A DNA stretch of 64,000 nt from Paenibacillus crassostreae (GCF_001857945.1 NZ_CP017770.1:4340001-4404000), one strand, 5' to 3'. Shown: positions 27,610-36,764, counted from the stretch's first letter. A program made the numbers and translations. Notes: generated by a model not told the origin, from the letters alone.

Positions 27610-28389
27610 ATGAATGAAGAAGAAGAGAAGCAACCAAAAAATTATAATACGCAGAAATATCGTACACCAGATGGTGTCCCAGCTGACATTGTTATGTTTA
27701 CACTAACGAAACGTGAACGGAAGACGGTTACGAAGACGTTACCTATTCGTGAACTTAAAGTGATGCTTATCCGTCGGAGGTCATGGCCATTTGCCGGTAA
27801 GTGGGCGTTACCTGGAGGATTCTGCAGAGAAAGCGAATCTATCTACGATGCAGCCAAGCGAGAGCTCAAAGAAGAGACGGGTGTGGATGGAGGTCATCTA
27901 GAGTATTTAGGTGTTTACAGTCAGCCTGGAAGAGATCCCCGCGGATGGATTATTAGCAATGCCTTTTTTGCACTAGTAGAAGAATGGATGCTAGAGCAAA
28001 GACAGGCAGCGGATGATGCAGAGGAAGTTGGATTGTTCGGAATTCATGAGGCTTTGGAACAGTTGGAGCTAGCTTTCGATCACCGTGAAATTATTCGCGA
28101 TGCTTACATTAAAATTCAACAGAAGATGTTGCAGACAACAATTGCTAAGCAGTTCCTACCGAAGCATTTTACATTAAGTGAATTGTATCAGGTTATTCAA
28201 ACAGTTGTACCGGAATTCAAGGAACCTAATTTCATTCGTAAAATCACTTCAACTCAAAGTAGACAGGGCATTCTGGAAGAAGTTAGAGATGAAACGGGTA
28301 AGAAACTTAGCTCTAATCAATATTCACAACGTTCTGCACAATTGTATATGTTTACGGATGATGTTCCGTTATTATCGATCTATACATAA
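27610..28389 (+). CDS. NUDIX-winged helix regulator, NrtR-like
   Basis: About 259-aa protein with a NUDIX domain (residues ~20-150) carrying an intact Nudix box, G-x5-E-x7-REL-x-EE-x-G: GGFCRESESIYDAAKRELKEETGV (given here in segments of the ORF at ~76-99). The C-terminal ~85 residues (PKHFTLSELYQVIQ..., NFIRKI) resemble the winged helix of NrtR. NrtR proteins sense ADP-ribose and repress NAD genes; the intact box suggests this one could also hydrolyse it. It is followed by pncA and pncB, which supports the role. Start ATG 27610 is chosen; GTG 27598 and 27601 and ATG 27604 are also in frame. Confidence 0.8.
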   Translation: MNEEEEKQPKNYNTQKYRTPDGVPADIVMFTLTKRERKTVTKTLPIRELKVMLIRRRSWPFAGKWALPGGFCRESESIYDAAKRELKEETGVDGGHLEYLGVYSQPGRDPRGWIISNAFFALVEEWMLEQRQAADDAEEVGLFGIHEALEQLELAFDHREIIRDAYIKIQQKMLQTTIAKQFLPKHFTLSELYQVIQTVVPEFKEPNFIRKITSTQSRQGILEEVRDETGKKLSSNQYSQRSAQLYMFTDDVPLLSIYT

Positions 28390-28419
28390 TTATGTGTAGG
28401 CTCTATATAAGGAGTGAGA

Positions 28420-28968
28420 ATGATGGATGCATTGATTGTTATTGATTTCACTTATGATTTCGTGGAAGGAAGTCTTCCGGTTGGTCAACCAGCTATTGAT
28501 ATCCAGGAGACGATAGCAACACTTACTCAACAGTATGTGGATCAAGGGGACTTTGTCGTGATGGCGGTTGATCTTCATGAGGAGAATGACCCTTACCATC
28601 CAGAGAGTAAGCTATTCCCTCCACATAATATTCGGGGTACGCAAGGAAGAGCATTATACGGTGAACTAGCAAATGTTTATCAACGGAACATGGATTCAAT
28701 CTATTGGATGGATAAAAGTCGATACAGTGCCTTTTGTGGAACGAATTTAGATATTCTACTCAAGGAACGTGGGATAACTAAAGTTCATTTAATAGGAGTA
28801 TGTACAGATATTTGTGTGCTACATACAGCTGTAGATGCTTATAACAAAGGATATGCTATAACGGTATTCGAGGATGCAGTAGCTAGCTTTAATCCGCAGG
28901 GACATGAATGGGCATTAGCTCATTTCAAAGGTAGTCTAGGTGCAGAAGTTATTATAAGCTCGAAGTGA
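28420..28968 (+). CDS. pncA: Nicotinamidase (isochorismatase family)
   Basis: 182-aa cysteine hydrolase that converts nicotinamide to nicotinate. The catalytic triad is visible: Asp in LIVIDFTYDF, Lys in MDKSRYSAF and Cys in GVCTDICVLHTA. AAGGAG lies 5 nt before ATG 28420 (or 8 nt before ATG 28423). It is placed between an NrtR-like regulator and pncB, 19 bp from the latter. Confidence 0.93.
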   Translation: MMDALIVIDFTYDFVEGSLPVGQPAIDIQETIATLTQQYVDQGDFVVMAVDLHEENDPYHPESKLFPPHNIRGTQGRALYGELANVYQRNMDSIYWMDKSRYSAFCGTNLDILLKERGITKVHLIGVCTDICVLHTAVDAYNKGYAITVFEDAVASFNPQGHEWALAHFKGSLGAEVIISSK

Positions 28969-28987
28969 AGTCAAGGAGGAGTACATC

Positions 28988-30442
28988 ATGAATACAGAGG
29001 AACTTGCTCTGCATACCGACAAATATCAGATTAATATGATGTATGCGCACTGGTACTTAGGAACACATGAGAACAAAGCTGTGTTCGAAGCCTATTTTCG
29101 TAGACTACCTTTTGGAAATGGTTATGCTGTGTTTGCAGGGTTGGAACGAATTGTTCAATACATTAACAATCTTCGATTTACGGAAGATGACATAGAATAT
29201 CTTGCACAACAAGAAGAGAATTATGATCCAGCATTTCTAGAAGAACTGCGTCAATTTCGATTCAAAGGAAGTATCTCTTCCATGCGAGAAGGAGCATTAG
29301 TATTCCCTGATGAACCACTGATTCGGGTTGAAGGTAGAATGATGGAGGCACAATTAGTTGAAACGGCCATCCTAAATTTCATGAACTTTCAGACACTAAT
29401 TGCAACGAAAGCCTCCAGAATTAGGCAAATTGCAAAACAGGATATTTTACTTGAATTTGGAACACGTCGTGCACAGGAAGCGGATGCTGCAGTATGGGGT
29501 GCTAGGGCTGCTTATATAGCGGGTTTTCATGCGACTTCCAATATGCTAGCGGGTAAGAAGTTTGGTATTCCAACAAAAGGTACACATGCCCATTCATGGG
29601 TGCAGAGTTTCAAGAATGAGCAGGAATCCTTTGATGCCTATGCTAAAGTTATGCCAGATTTAGTGACTTTATTAGTTGATACTTATGATACTCTTAAGAG
29701 TGGAGTTCCCCATGCGATTGAGACCGGAAAATATTTAGAGTCGATTGGGAAAAAGTTATCCGCTATACGATTAGATAGTGGTGATTTAGCATATCTCTCT
29801 ATTCACGCTCGCAAAATGTTAGATGAAGCGGGATTCCCTGATGTTAAGATTGTTGCATCCAATGATCTTGATGAGAATACCATTCTCAACCTAAAAGCTC
29901 AAGGTGCAAGAATTGATACATGGGGAGTTGGAACTCAACTGATCACTGCAGCGGATCAACCGGCTTTAGGCGGTGTATACAAACTCGTTGAGCGTAATGT
30001 GGATGGTGTAATGATACCAACACTTAAGATTTCAGCCAATCCTGAGAAAGTAACTACACCTGGTAAGAAAGATGTATATCGTATTATTGATCGTAAGAAT
30101 GGTAAAGCATTAGCAGATTATATATGTTTCCCAGATGAAGAACAACCACGTGGGGGCGGACCGATCAAGCTATTCAACCCACAGCATTCATATCTTCAAA
30201 AGAAGATTCGGAACTATGATGCAATTCCTATGTTAGAACCGATCTATGTGGATGGTGTTCAGGTATATGAACTACCCAGCCTAGATGTTATTCGTACCTA
30301 TCATATGGAACAGCTAGATCTTTTCTGGCCAGAATATTTGCGGAAAATGAACCCGGAAATATACCGTACGAATATTAGTGAAGAAGTATTTGAACTTAAA
30401 AAAGCTATGATGGCGGAATATTTGCAAGATGATGATAATTAA
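28988..30442 (+). CDS. pncB: Nicotinate phosphoribosyltransferase
   Basis: 484-aa enzyme that joins nicotinate to PRPP, forming nicotinate mononucleotide, the step after PncA in NAD salvage. Family signatures include LHTDKYQINMMYAHWYLG at the N-terminus, LLEFGTRRAQEADAAVWGARAAYIAG and the phosphate-binding region SGDLAYLS...IVASNDLDE. AAGGAGG lies upstream of the ATG. It closes the three-gene NAD-salvage operon; terminators follow. Confidence 0.95.
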   Translation: MNTEELALHTDKYQINMMYAHWYLGTHENKAVFEAYFRRLPFGNGYAVFAGLERIVQYINNLRFTEDDIEYLAQQEENYDPAFLEELRQFRFKGSISSMREGALVFPDEPLIRVEGRMMEAQLVETAILNFMNFQTLIATKASRIRQIAKQDILLEFGTRRAQEADAAVWGARAAYIAGFHATSNMLAGKKFGIPTKGTHAHSWVQSFKNEQESFDAYAKVMPDLVTLLVDTYDTLKSGVPHAIETGKYLESIGKKLSAIRLDSGDLAYLSIHARKMLDEAGFPDVKIVASNDLDENTILNLKAQGARIDTWGVGTQLITAADQPALGGVYKLVERNVDGVMIPTLKISANPEKVTTPGKKDVYRIIDRKNGKALADYICFPDEEQPRGGGPIKLFNPQHSYLQKKIRNYDAIPMLEPIYVDGVQVYELPSLDVIRTYHMEQLDLFWPEYLRKMNPEIYRTNISEEVFELKKAMMAEYLQDDDN

Positions 30443-30783
30443 CATCAGTAACCGACATGTAAGAGATTGATCTGAGGTGACTGAAAAACGTTCAGTTTTT
30501 ATTCAAATATTAAAAAGTAGCAGGTCAAGGTGGCTTATCCTTGACCTGCTATTTGGCGTTTTTGATCCATTTTTGTGAAGACTATTCCGCGATTTCACTA
30601 CTATAATTTAAAATTATTTCTCGGGAAAGCGCAGGAGTTGGCAAATTGTAGCGATGTTCGACATAGCCAAATTGAAACCGCATTCAATTCAATCTGATAT
30701 ATATGATTTAGTTCATATCTTAAATTTTTGATATTTCGATAAAATGAATGAATCACATTACAGAAAATATCCTGAAAGGGGTT
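30443..30783. other. Intergenic region pncB - oxidoreductase genes
   Basis: The first 110 bp hold two hairpins (30481-30500 and 30518-30554). The remaining ~220 bp are AT-rich, with no convincing gene, promoter or known riboswitch seen. Confidence 0.5.
30518..30554 (+). terminator. Terminator after pncB
   Basis: TAGCAGGTCAAGG and CCTTGACCTGCTA form a perfect 13-bp stem with an 8-nt loop, then TTT. A smaller CTGAA-TTCAG hairpin with TTTTT precedes it at 30481-30500. Confidence 0.8.
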
Positions 30784-31791
30784 ATGTCGGTGGTACAACT
30801 ACCCAAGGTAAATGAACTAGGTTTCTTTGAAATTAGATTAGAATCAATCGGAGGTCTTGGAGCGAACCTTGCTGGCAAAATGTTAGCAGAAGCTGGTGTT
30901 GATGGTGCGGGACTGAATGGTGTGAGTTTCTCATCATATGGTTCGGAGAAGAAAGGTTCACATGTGAAAGCACATATCCGGTTTTGCGATCTTAACACAC
31001 CGATTCGTGATACGTCGCCGGTAGAAAGACCACATGTCATCAGCATTTTTCATGAAGCTCTGGCCAAAACGTCCAGTGTCATTAGTGGGATTTATGCAGA
31101 TAGTATTGTACTTGTTAATTCGCAGAAAACTCCTGAACAATTAAAAAAAGCTATGAAAATGCTCGGAGGAACAGTTGCAGTGATCGACGCGACTGGTATA
31201 GCTTTGACTGAAAAAAATAGAGTCAATATGGCGATGCTTGGAGCGATGTTCCGCCTATGTCCGTTCCTTGACCCGGATACGATGAAAGATGTCATTCATA
31301 AATCGCTTGAGAAGAAATACCCGCAAAGTGTAGCTTCAGCCTTAAATACATTTGAGCGTGGATATAACGAAGTGATCATACGAGATTTTCCACTAGAACA
31401 AGGGATGACAATGCCGGATTTTGTACGCTCAGATATTCCTGTAATAGGTTATGAAACACAACCAATGGGTGGGCTCATTACTAATCCTGGGAATAGCTTT
31501 TTGAAAGATTTGAGTATTTCACGTGCTGGAATGATGCCACATTTTGAAATTGATGATTGTATTCATTGTGCTCAATGCGACACGGTATGCCCGGATATAT
31601 GCTTCGTATGGGAAGAGCAGCCTGATAAAAAAGGAAGACCGCAAATGTTCCTCAAAGGAATTGACTATCAGTATTGTAAAGGTTGTCTGAAATGCATCGA
31701 GGCTTGTCCAACGGATGCCCTCTCAAGTGTACTTGAACAAGATGGTGTAGCGGATGCTCAGAGTGTTAAACATATTTTTGATTTAGTATAG
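30784..31791 (+). CDS. 2-oxoacid:ferredoxin oxidoreductase, gamma-delta fusion subunit
   Basis: 335-aa protein. Residues ~10-195 are the gamma domain (RLESIGGLGANLAGKMLAEAG...GSEKKGSHVKAHIRF). The C-terminal ~80 residues are a two-cluster ferredoxin domain with CIHCAQCDTVCP and CKGCLKCIEACP, each a CxxCxxCxxxCP motif for a [4Fe-4S] cluster. With the next gene it would form a complete CoA-dependent 2-oxoacid oxidoreductase. The start is uncertain: ATG 30784 follows AAAGGGG closely, and GTG 30790 is an alternative. Confidence 0.85.
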   Translation: MSVVQLPKVNELGFFEIRLESIGGLGANLAGKMLAEAGVDGAGLNGVSFSSYGSEKKGSHVKAHIRFCDLNTPIRDTSPVERPHVISIFHEALAKTSSVISGIYADSIVLVNSQKTPEQLKKAMKMLGGTVAVIDATGIALTEKNRVNMAMLGAMFRLCPFLDPDTMKDVIHKSLEKKYPQSVASALNTFERGYNEVIIRDFPLEQGMTMPDFVRSDIPVIGYETQPMGGLITNPGNSFLKDLSISRAGMMPHFEIDDCIHCAQCDTVCPDICFVWEEQPDKKGRPQMFLKGIDYQYCKGCLKCIEACPTDALSSVLEQDGVADAQSVKHIFDLV

Positions 31792-31818
31792 ATAATGGGT
31801 GAAAGGTGGGAAGCTCTA

Positions 31819-34125
31819 ATGGCTATTCATTATGAAAAAGAGGTCGGCTCTTCTAGCGTGGAGCAGTTATTCGTCTATGAGTCCGGCAATGAAATGGCTG
31901 CCTATGCAGCACAACAAATTAATTATCACGTGATGGGTTATTTTCCAATCTCCCCCTCAACGGAGGTGGCGCAATATCTAGATTTAATGAAAGCTAATGG
32001 TCATCATGATATAAAGTTGATTCCTTCAGATGGAGAACATAGTTCTGCTGGGATATGTTTCGGGGCATCAACAGCAGGTGGACGTGTATTTAACGCAACC
32101 AGTGCTAATGGTTACATGTTTATGCTAGAACAGATGCCTGTGCAGTCAGGGTCACGATTCCCGATGGTCATGAATCTAGTGTGCCGATCGATCTCTGGTC
32201 CGCTAAATATTCATGGTGATCACTCGGATTTGTATTTCTCATTAAATACAGGTTGGCCTATCTTAATGTGTCGTGATCCGCAGTCAGTCTACGATATGAA
32301 TCTGATTGCCCTAAAACTAGCTGAGCATCAAGACGTTCGCCTTCCTGTCTTAGTAGCATCAGATGGATACTTCACATCACATCAGAAGCGTCGTGTACAG
32401 GTGTTCGCACATCGTGAGGATGTTTATAAGTTAGTGGGAGAAAAGCCGCCAGAGGGCTACGCCAATACGTTAGATCGCGAGAACCCGATTACCGTCGGTC
32501 CATATATGAATGAACCTGACTATATTAATAATAAATATCAGCAGTCACAAGCTATGTATAATGCCGGCGAAGTATTCGAAGAGATAGCTAAAGAATACAA
32601 GCAATTAACAGGGCGAGAATATGAAATGCTAGATATGTATCGTATGGATGATGCTGAAGTAGCTGTATTCCTTTTGAACTCAGCATCTGAGATTATCAAG
32701 GATGTTGTAGATCAGCTTCGCACCCAAGGAATCAAGGCAGGCTCGATTGCACCTAATATGATCCGTCCTTTTCCACAGAAGCAAATTGCTGAAGCTTTGA
32801 AGCATGTGAAGGCGATCACGGTAGGTGATCGAGCAGATTCATATGGAGCTCATGGAGGGAATATGGTGAATGAAGTGAAGGCAGCTCTGTTCACTTATGG
32901 TAACACGACGACCCAAGTCGTCAGTCGGATCTATGGATTGGGTGGCAAAGAGTTCTATGCCGAGGATGGCCATCAGTTATTTAAGTTGGCTATAGAAGCG
33001 GTAGAGAAGGGCGCTGTAGAGGTTGCATTTGACTATTATGGCCATACGGTGGGAGAAGCATCTAAGGCTCCTCAGCGTGTTCTAAAGCCTATGAGATTCG
33101 AGGATCTGAAGACGGGTCTAATTACTGTGAAGAAGGATGAAGAGACAGGTAAATTAAGTGTGAGAATTCCCCCTCTGCGTTCACTTACAAAGAAGCCTAA
33201 ACGTTTAGCACCAGGGCATGGTGCTTGTCCAGGATGTGGGATCTTCTCAGGGCTTGAAACGTTCTTCAAAGGAATAGAAGGAGATATTATTGCGTTGTAT
33301 CATACGGGATGTGCGATGGTTACAACTACAGGTTATCCTTATTCTGCGCATAAAGCGACTTATATCCATAATTTATTCCAGAATGGGGCTGCAACCTTAT
33401 CAGGTGTTGTGGAAATGTTCTGGGAACGCAAGCGACGTGGTGAATTAGATCATCTGGGATTAAAAGAGGACTTCACGTTTGTTATGGTTACCGGTGACGG
33501 CGGTATGGATATTGGAATGGGGCCTGCGATTGGGGCAGCGATGCGGAATCATAAAATGATCATTATTGAGTACGATAATGAGGGATATATGAATACTGGA
33601 GCGCAACAATCCTATTCAACGCCGATCGGAAACCGAACTTCTACTTCAAATATTGGGACGAACCAACAAGGGAAGACGACGCAACATAAAGATACTGCAC
33701 AAATTATGGTAGCAACGAATATTCCTTATGTATTTACGGGTTCGGAGGCATTTCCTCAGGATTTAGTGAAGAAAGCAGCCAAAGCTCAATATTATGCTCA
33801 GAATGAAGGATTGGTGTATGGTAAAATACTAATTGCCTGCCCACTGAACTGGTTATCCAACGATAACGAGGGAACGCAGATTGTGAATGCAGCAGTAGAA
33901 ACTTGTTTCTTCCCACTCTATGAGGTAGAGCATGGATGTACCAATATTACACATAACCCAGAAACTAAGAACAATAAGGTTGAGCTTCGTGAATGGCTGA
34001 AATGGATGGGCAAAACACGTCATTTACTTAAACCAGAGAATGAAGCTGCATATCTTAGTTTCCAGAATGAAGTTGATCGACGCTGGAATGTATTAAAAGC
34101 TAAGCACGAAAATCCTTACTTATAA
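31819..34125 (+). CDS. 2-oxoacid:ferredoxin oxidoreductase, alpha-beta fusion subunit
   Basis: 768-aa protein fusing the alpha (pyrimidine-binding, residues ~10-400; YFPISPSTEVAQYLD, SDGEHSSAGICFGASTAGGR) and beta (~450-768) parts. The beta part has GHGACPGCGIF and YHTGCAM, which carry cysteines for a [4Fe-4S] cluster. The thiamine diphosphate motif GDGGMDIGMGPAIGAAMRNH...NEGYMNTG follows. ATG 31819 was chosen because AAAGGTGGGA lies 8 nt upstream; ATG 31795 has no site. The substrate (pyruvate, 2-oxoglutarate, branched-chain or other) cannot be told from sequence. Confidence 0.87.
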   Translation: MAIHYEKEVGSSSVEQLFVYESGNEMAAYAAQQINYHVMGYFPISPSTEVAQYLDLMKANGHHDIKLIPSDGEHSSAGICFGASTAGGRVFNATSANGYMFMLEQMPVQSGSRFPMVMNLVCRSISGPLNIHGDHSDLYFSLNTGWPILMCRDPQSVYDMNLIALKLAEHQDVRLPVLVASDGYFTSHQKRRVQVFAHREDVYKLVGEKPPEGYANTLDRENPITVGPYMNEPDYINNKYQQSQAMYNAGEVFEEIAKEYKQLTGREYEMLDMYRMDDAEVAVFLLNSASEIIKDVVDQLRTQGIKAGSIAPNMIRPFPQKQIAEALKHVKAITVGDRADSYGAHGGNMVNEVKAALFTYGNTTTQVVSRIYGLGGKEFYAEDGHQLFKLAIEAVEKGAVEVAFDYYGHTVGEASKAPQRVLKPMRFEDLKTGLITVKKDEETGKLSVRIPPLRSLTKKPKRLAPGHGACPGCGIFSGLETFFKGIEGDIIALYHTGCAMVTTTGYPYSAHKATYIHNLFQNGAATLSGVVEMFWERKRRGELDHLGLKEDFTFVMVTGDGGMDIGMGPAIGAAMRNHKMIIIEYDNEGYMNTGAQQSYSTPIGNRTSTSNIGTNQQGKTTQHKDTAQIMVATNIPYVFTGSEAFPQDLVKKAAKAQYYAQNEGLVYGKILIACPLNWLSNDNEGTQIVNAAVETCFFPLYEVEHGCTNITHNPETKNNKVELREWLKWMGKTRHLLKPENEAAYLSFQNEVDRRWNVLKAKHENPYL

Positions 34126-34138
34126 TGTACTTTCAAAT

Positions 34139-34172
34139 AAAGAAGGCTTCACACTGGGTGGAGCCTTCTTTA
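34139..34172 (+). terminator. Terminator after the oxidoreductase operon
   Basis: AAAGAAGGCTTC and GAGCCTTCTTT pair around a 10-nt loop, immediately before the family B repeat. Confidence 0.8.
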
Positions 34173-34280
34173 AAATATAAGATATAAAGTATAAGTTTTA
34201 CGCTATACTTTATATCTTATATTTCTCGCTTAAACACTTACCGTCCTTATAAGGACGCCGAAGGCGTTTATACTTGGATT
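34173..34280. repeat. Palindromic repeat family B, copy 2
   Basis: Arms at 34173-34193 and 34204-34224 are perfect 21-bp inverted repeats (AAATATAAGATATAAAG... and inverse) with a 10-nt loop AGTTTTACGC. A GTCCTTATAAGGAC palindrome (34243-34256) and a CGCCGAAGGCG hairpin (34256-34266) follow. Arms and tail resemble 1380-1590. It lies in a 214-bp gap with no gene. Confidence 0.7.
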
Positions 34281-34339
34281 AATACGATGGTATAAATATT
34301 TAATGCGATTAATAATGAATTAAGGAGGTTGGCACATCA

Positions 34340-35335
34340 ATGAATAAATTCCAGGCATTTATGATCCATAAAGATGAGCAAGGTTTTCGTAACGCAATTG
34401 AGACTATAAATATAGAACAGCTACCAGTAGGTGATGTCCTTGTACAGGTAGATTACTCAAGTGTGAATTACAAGGATGGGTTAGCAAATTCACCTGAAGG
34501 GAGAATCGTTAGCTCATATCCGTTTATTCCTGGTATTGATTTAGCGGGAACCGTTATAGAATCAAATCACCCTCGTTTCGATGAAGGAGATGCAGTTCTA
34601 TGTACAGGTTATGAACTTGGCGTATCCCATTTTGGAGGATATAGTGAATTTGCAAGGGTACGTGGTGATTGGTTGGTCCCCCTTCCCAAGGGACTGAATT
34701 TCAAAGAAGCGATGAGCATCGGTACAGCTGGATTTACAGCTGCTTTATCCGTGGATCGACTCATCCTGAATGGACTAAGTCCTGATAAAGGACCTGTTCT
34801 TGTAACAGGAGCAACGGGTGGCGTAGGTAGTGTAGCTGTATGTATTTTGGCACAACTTGGATTTGACGTAGTGGCTAGTACAGGGAAGCTTGCAACACAA
34901 AGTGAATGGCTCCATCAATTAGGTGCGACATCAGTAGTTAGTCGAGATGAAGTGCTAGTACCAGCTAAGGGAGTTCTTGCGAAAGAGCGTTGGGCGGGTG
35001 TGGTTGATCCTGTAGGCGGACCTCAACTTACGGAACTACTTAAGTCAGTTCAATATGGTGGCGGTGTTGCATTATCCGGTCTAGCGGGTGGTTCGAAATT
35101 TGACAATACGGTTTATCCATTTATATTACGAGGTGTACAATTACTAGGAATTGATTCTGTATATTGTCCGATGAAACATAGACAAGCTGTTTGGAGTAAA
35201 CTAGCTGAAGCTTGGAAACCACATAAATTATTACAGGCTGGTATAACGGAAATTTCATTACATGAATTATCTAGTGTTCTAGAATTAATATTGCAGGGTG
35301 ATGCTGTTGGGCGCACTGTGGTAAAATTAAGATAG
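34340..35335 (+). CDS. Acrylyl-CoA reductase-like oxidoreductase (AcuI/YhdH family)
   Basis: 331-aa zinc-independent medium-chain dehydrogenase/reductase. It shows SSVNYKDGLA, PFIPGIDLAGTV and the NADPH-binding VTGATGGVGSVAV (residues ~154-166), as in YhdH/AcuI enzymes, which reduce acrylyl-CoA. AAGGAGG precedes the ATG. No acrylate- or DMSP-related neighbours are present, so the physiological substrate is unknown. Confidence 0.88.
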   Translation: MNKFQAFMIHKDEQGFRNAIETINIEQLPVGDVLVQVDYSSVNYKDGLANSPEGRIVSSYPFIPGIDLAGTVIESNHPRFDEGDAVLCTGYELGVSHFGGYSEFARVRGDWLVPLPKGLNFKEAMSIGTAGFTAALSVDRLILNGLSPDKGPVLVTGATGGVGSVAVCILAQLGFDVVASTGKLATQSEWLHQLGATSVVSRDEVLVPAKGVLAKERWAGVVDPVGGPQLTELLKSVQYGGGVALSGLAGGSKFDNTVYPFILRGVQLLGIDSVYCPMKHRQAVWSKLAEAWKPHKLLQAGITEISLHELSSVLELILQGDAVGRTVVKLR

Positions 35336-35371
35336 TATATAGATTATCATGGTTCATATCGATGTGAAAAT

Positions 35372-35418
35372 AACAGGGTGTAGAAGGCTGGGTACAGCAT
35401 CTGCACTCTGTTTTTATT
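35372..35418 (+). terminator. Terminator after the AcuI-like gene
   Basis: AACAGGGTGTAGA and TCTGCACTCTGTT pair at 11 of 13 positions, followed by TTTTATT. Confidence 0.65.
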
Positions 35419-35457
35419 ATCTTTTTGACAGAAGGTTATTCATAGTTTTGTTATACA

Positions 35458-35575
35458 GAATCAATTTCATAATTACGCAAAATGCTATAAATGTAGCTAT
35501 ATATAGACGGAATGAAACATTCCGATCAATATATAATCCACATTCAAGCTGGATATGCGATTATGAAATTGATTC
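35458..35575 (+). repeat. Palindromic repeat family A, full copy 1
   Basis: This 118-bp element has 16-bp perfect inverted ends (GAATCAATTTCATAAT) and an inner hairpin CGGAATG-AAA-CATTCCG at 35508-35524. It aligns over its full length with 54141-54258. There is no coding capacity and no obvious target duplication. It occupies the middle of the 411-bp gap 35336-35746; the rest of that gap holds only a terminator and a ribosome binding site. Confidence 0.8.
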
Positions 35576-35746
35576 CCATGAATGGTTACTTTATAACATG
35601 AAACTATGAATGAAAAATAAACTATCCATAAATTTGGAACATTTTGAGTCTATTTAACGTTTAAGTGGTAATAAGCAAATAAGGAATATGATGAGTTAGA
35701 ACCCGATGTTAGTTATGGGGGAATATTTGGAAGAGGAGAGAACCAC

Positions 35747-36694
35747 GTGAAAAAACTACTAACCGCACTTTCAATTGTCAGCATATTAAGCGTTACTTCG
35801 ATTGCAAGTGCCGCTGAACCAATCCAAATTTATGTGAATAACGATAAAATTCAGACTAATGTGGCTCCTATTATTAAACAAGGTAGAGTACTGGTTCCTA
35901 TTCGAGTTGTATCCGAGGCATTAGGTGCAAAAGTAGCTTGGGATCAAAAGGCTAACACAGTAACGATACGCAAATGGGCTGAAAGTCTCATCCTTACAGT
36001 GGGTAAGAATATCGCATCTATTGATGGTAAACCTGATTATTCCGGTGAAATTTCAATAGATGTTTCGGTGCATTTAGAGAATAATCGTCTATATGTACCA
36101 TTACGCTTTCTATCAGAGCATTATGGGTATGGTATTGATTGGGATAGTCAATCGGTTACGATTAAGTCACCCTTAAGTGATAAAGAACGAAAAACTCTAT
36201 ATGAAGGTACGTTGCAACAATCACGAGAGTTAGCGATGGATCTAATTGATTTATCTATTGTGCATTACGAACAAAGTCCGTTAGATGTTACTTTTGATGA
36301 GGAAGACCATAGCAGTACCTTTTTATTTCCAGAGGGAGAGTCTCTTCGTTTCTATGTCTTGAAAGGGGATACGGTCTTATTATACGAATTCAAAGATGAT
36401 TTCCCGATTGTAACTTGGCAAGCGCATATTCAAAAAGGGGATATGCTACAAAACTTTCTTGATTATAAAGTGTTCGACAAGAAGGGAACGGCAGCCACAA
36501 TAAATAAAAAAATGTTATATTATAATTTTGGTTACTCGGGTGATAGTAGTACAGAAATAAGTCGTAGTATCGATGTAGATAAAAAATTTACACTACTAGG
36601 TTTTGAGCACCGTGTTGGTGGCGAAGTGACCAATAAAGAAGGGAATATTTCATTGGAATTGCCCAATGAAACTCGTAAAGAAGTCATGAAATGA
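35747..36694 (+). CDS. Secreted protein with copper amine oxidase N-terminal domains
   Basis: 315-aa protein with a signal peptide (MKKLLTALSIVSILSVTSIASAA, cleavage after ~23). It has two repeats of the Cu_amine_oxidN1/stalk domain: VAPIIKQGRVLVPIRVVSEALGAKVAWDQKANTVTI and SVHLENNRLYVPLRFLSEHYGYGIDWDSQSVTI, to residue ~138. The C-terminal ~175 residues are unfamiliar. Such stalk domains are common in Paenibacillus surface proteins and do not imply amine oxidase activity. GTG start with AGGAGAG upstream. Confidence 0.85.
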   Translation: MKKLLTALSIVSILSVTSIASAAEPIQIYVNNDKIQTNVAPIIKQGRVLVPIRVVSEALGAKVAWDQKANTVTIRKWAESLILTVGKNIASIDGKPDYSGEISIDVSVHLENNRLYVPLRFLSEHYGYGIDWDSQSVTIKSPLSDKERKTLYEGTLQQSRELAMDLIDLSIVHYEQSPLDVTFDEEDHSSTFLFPEGESLRFYVLKGDTVLLYEFKDDFPIVTWQAHIQKGDMLQNFLDYKVFDKKGTAATINKKMLYYNFGYSGDSSTEISRSIDVDKKFTLLGFEHRVGGEVTNKEGNISLELPNETRKEVMK

Positions 36695-36764
36695 AGTTGC
36701 AGTGATGGCTTTCATATAGTAAACTCGGCTAACAGAGATAGTACGAGTTGGAGGAGAAGCAACG

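Noticed and set aside
35349..35609. 86-codon open frame after the AcuI-like gene
   Set aside because: It spans a terminator and the whole family A repeat; no ribosome binding site.
35336..35746. Insertion sequence or transposase around the family A repeat
   Set aside because: No transposase frame or target duplication is seen; it is a non-coding palindromic repeat only.
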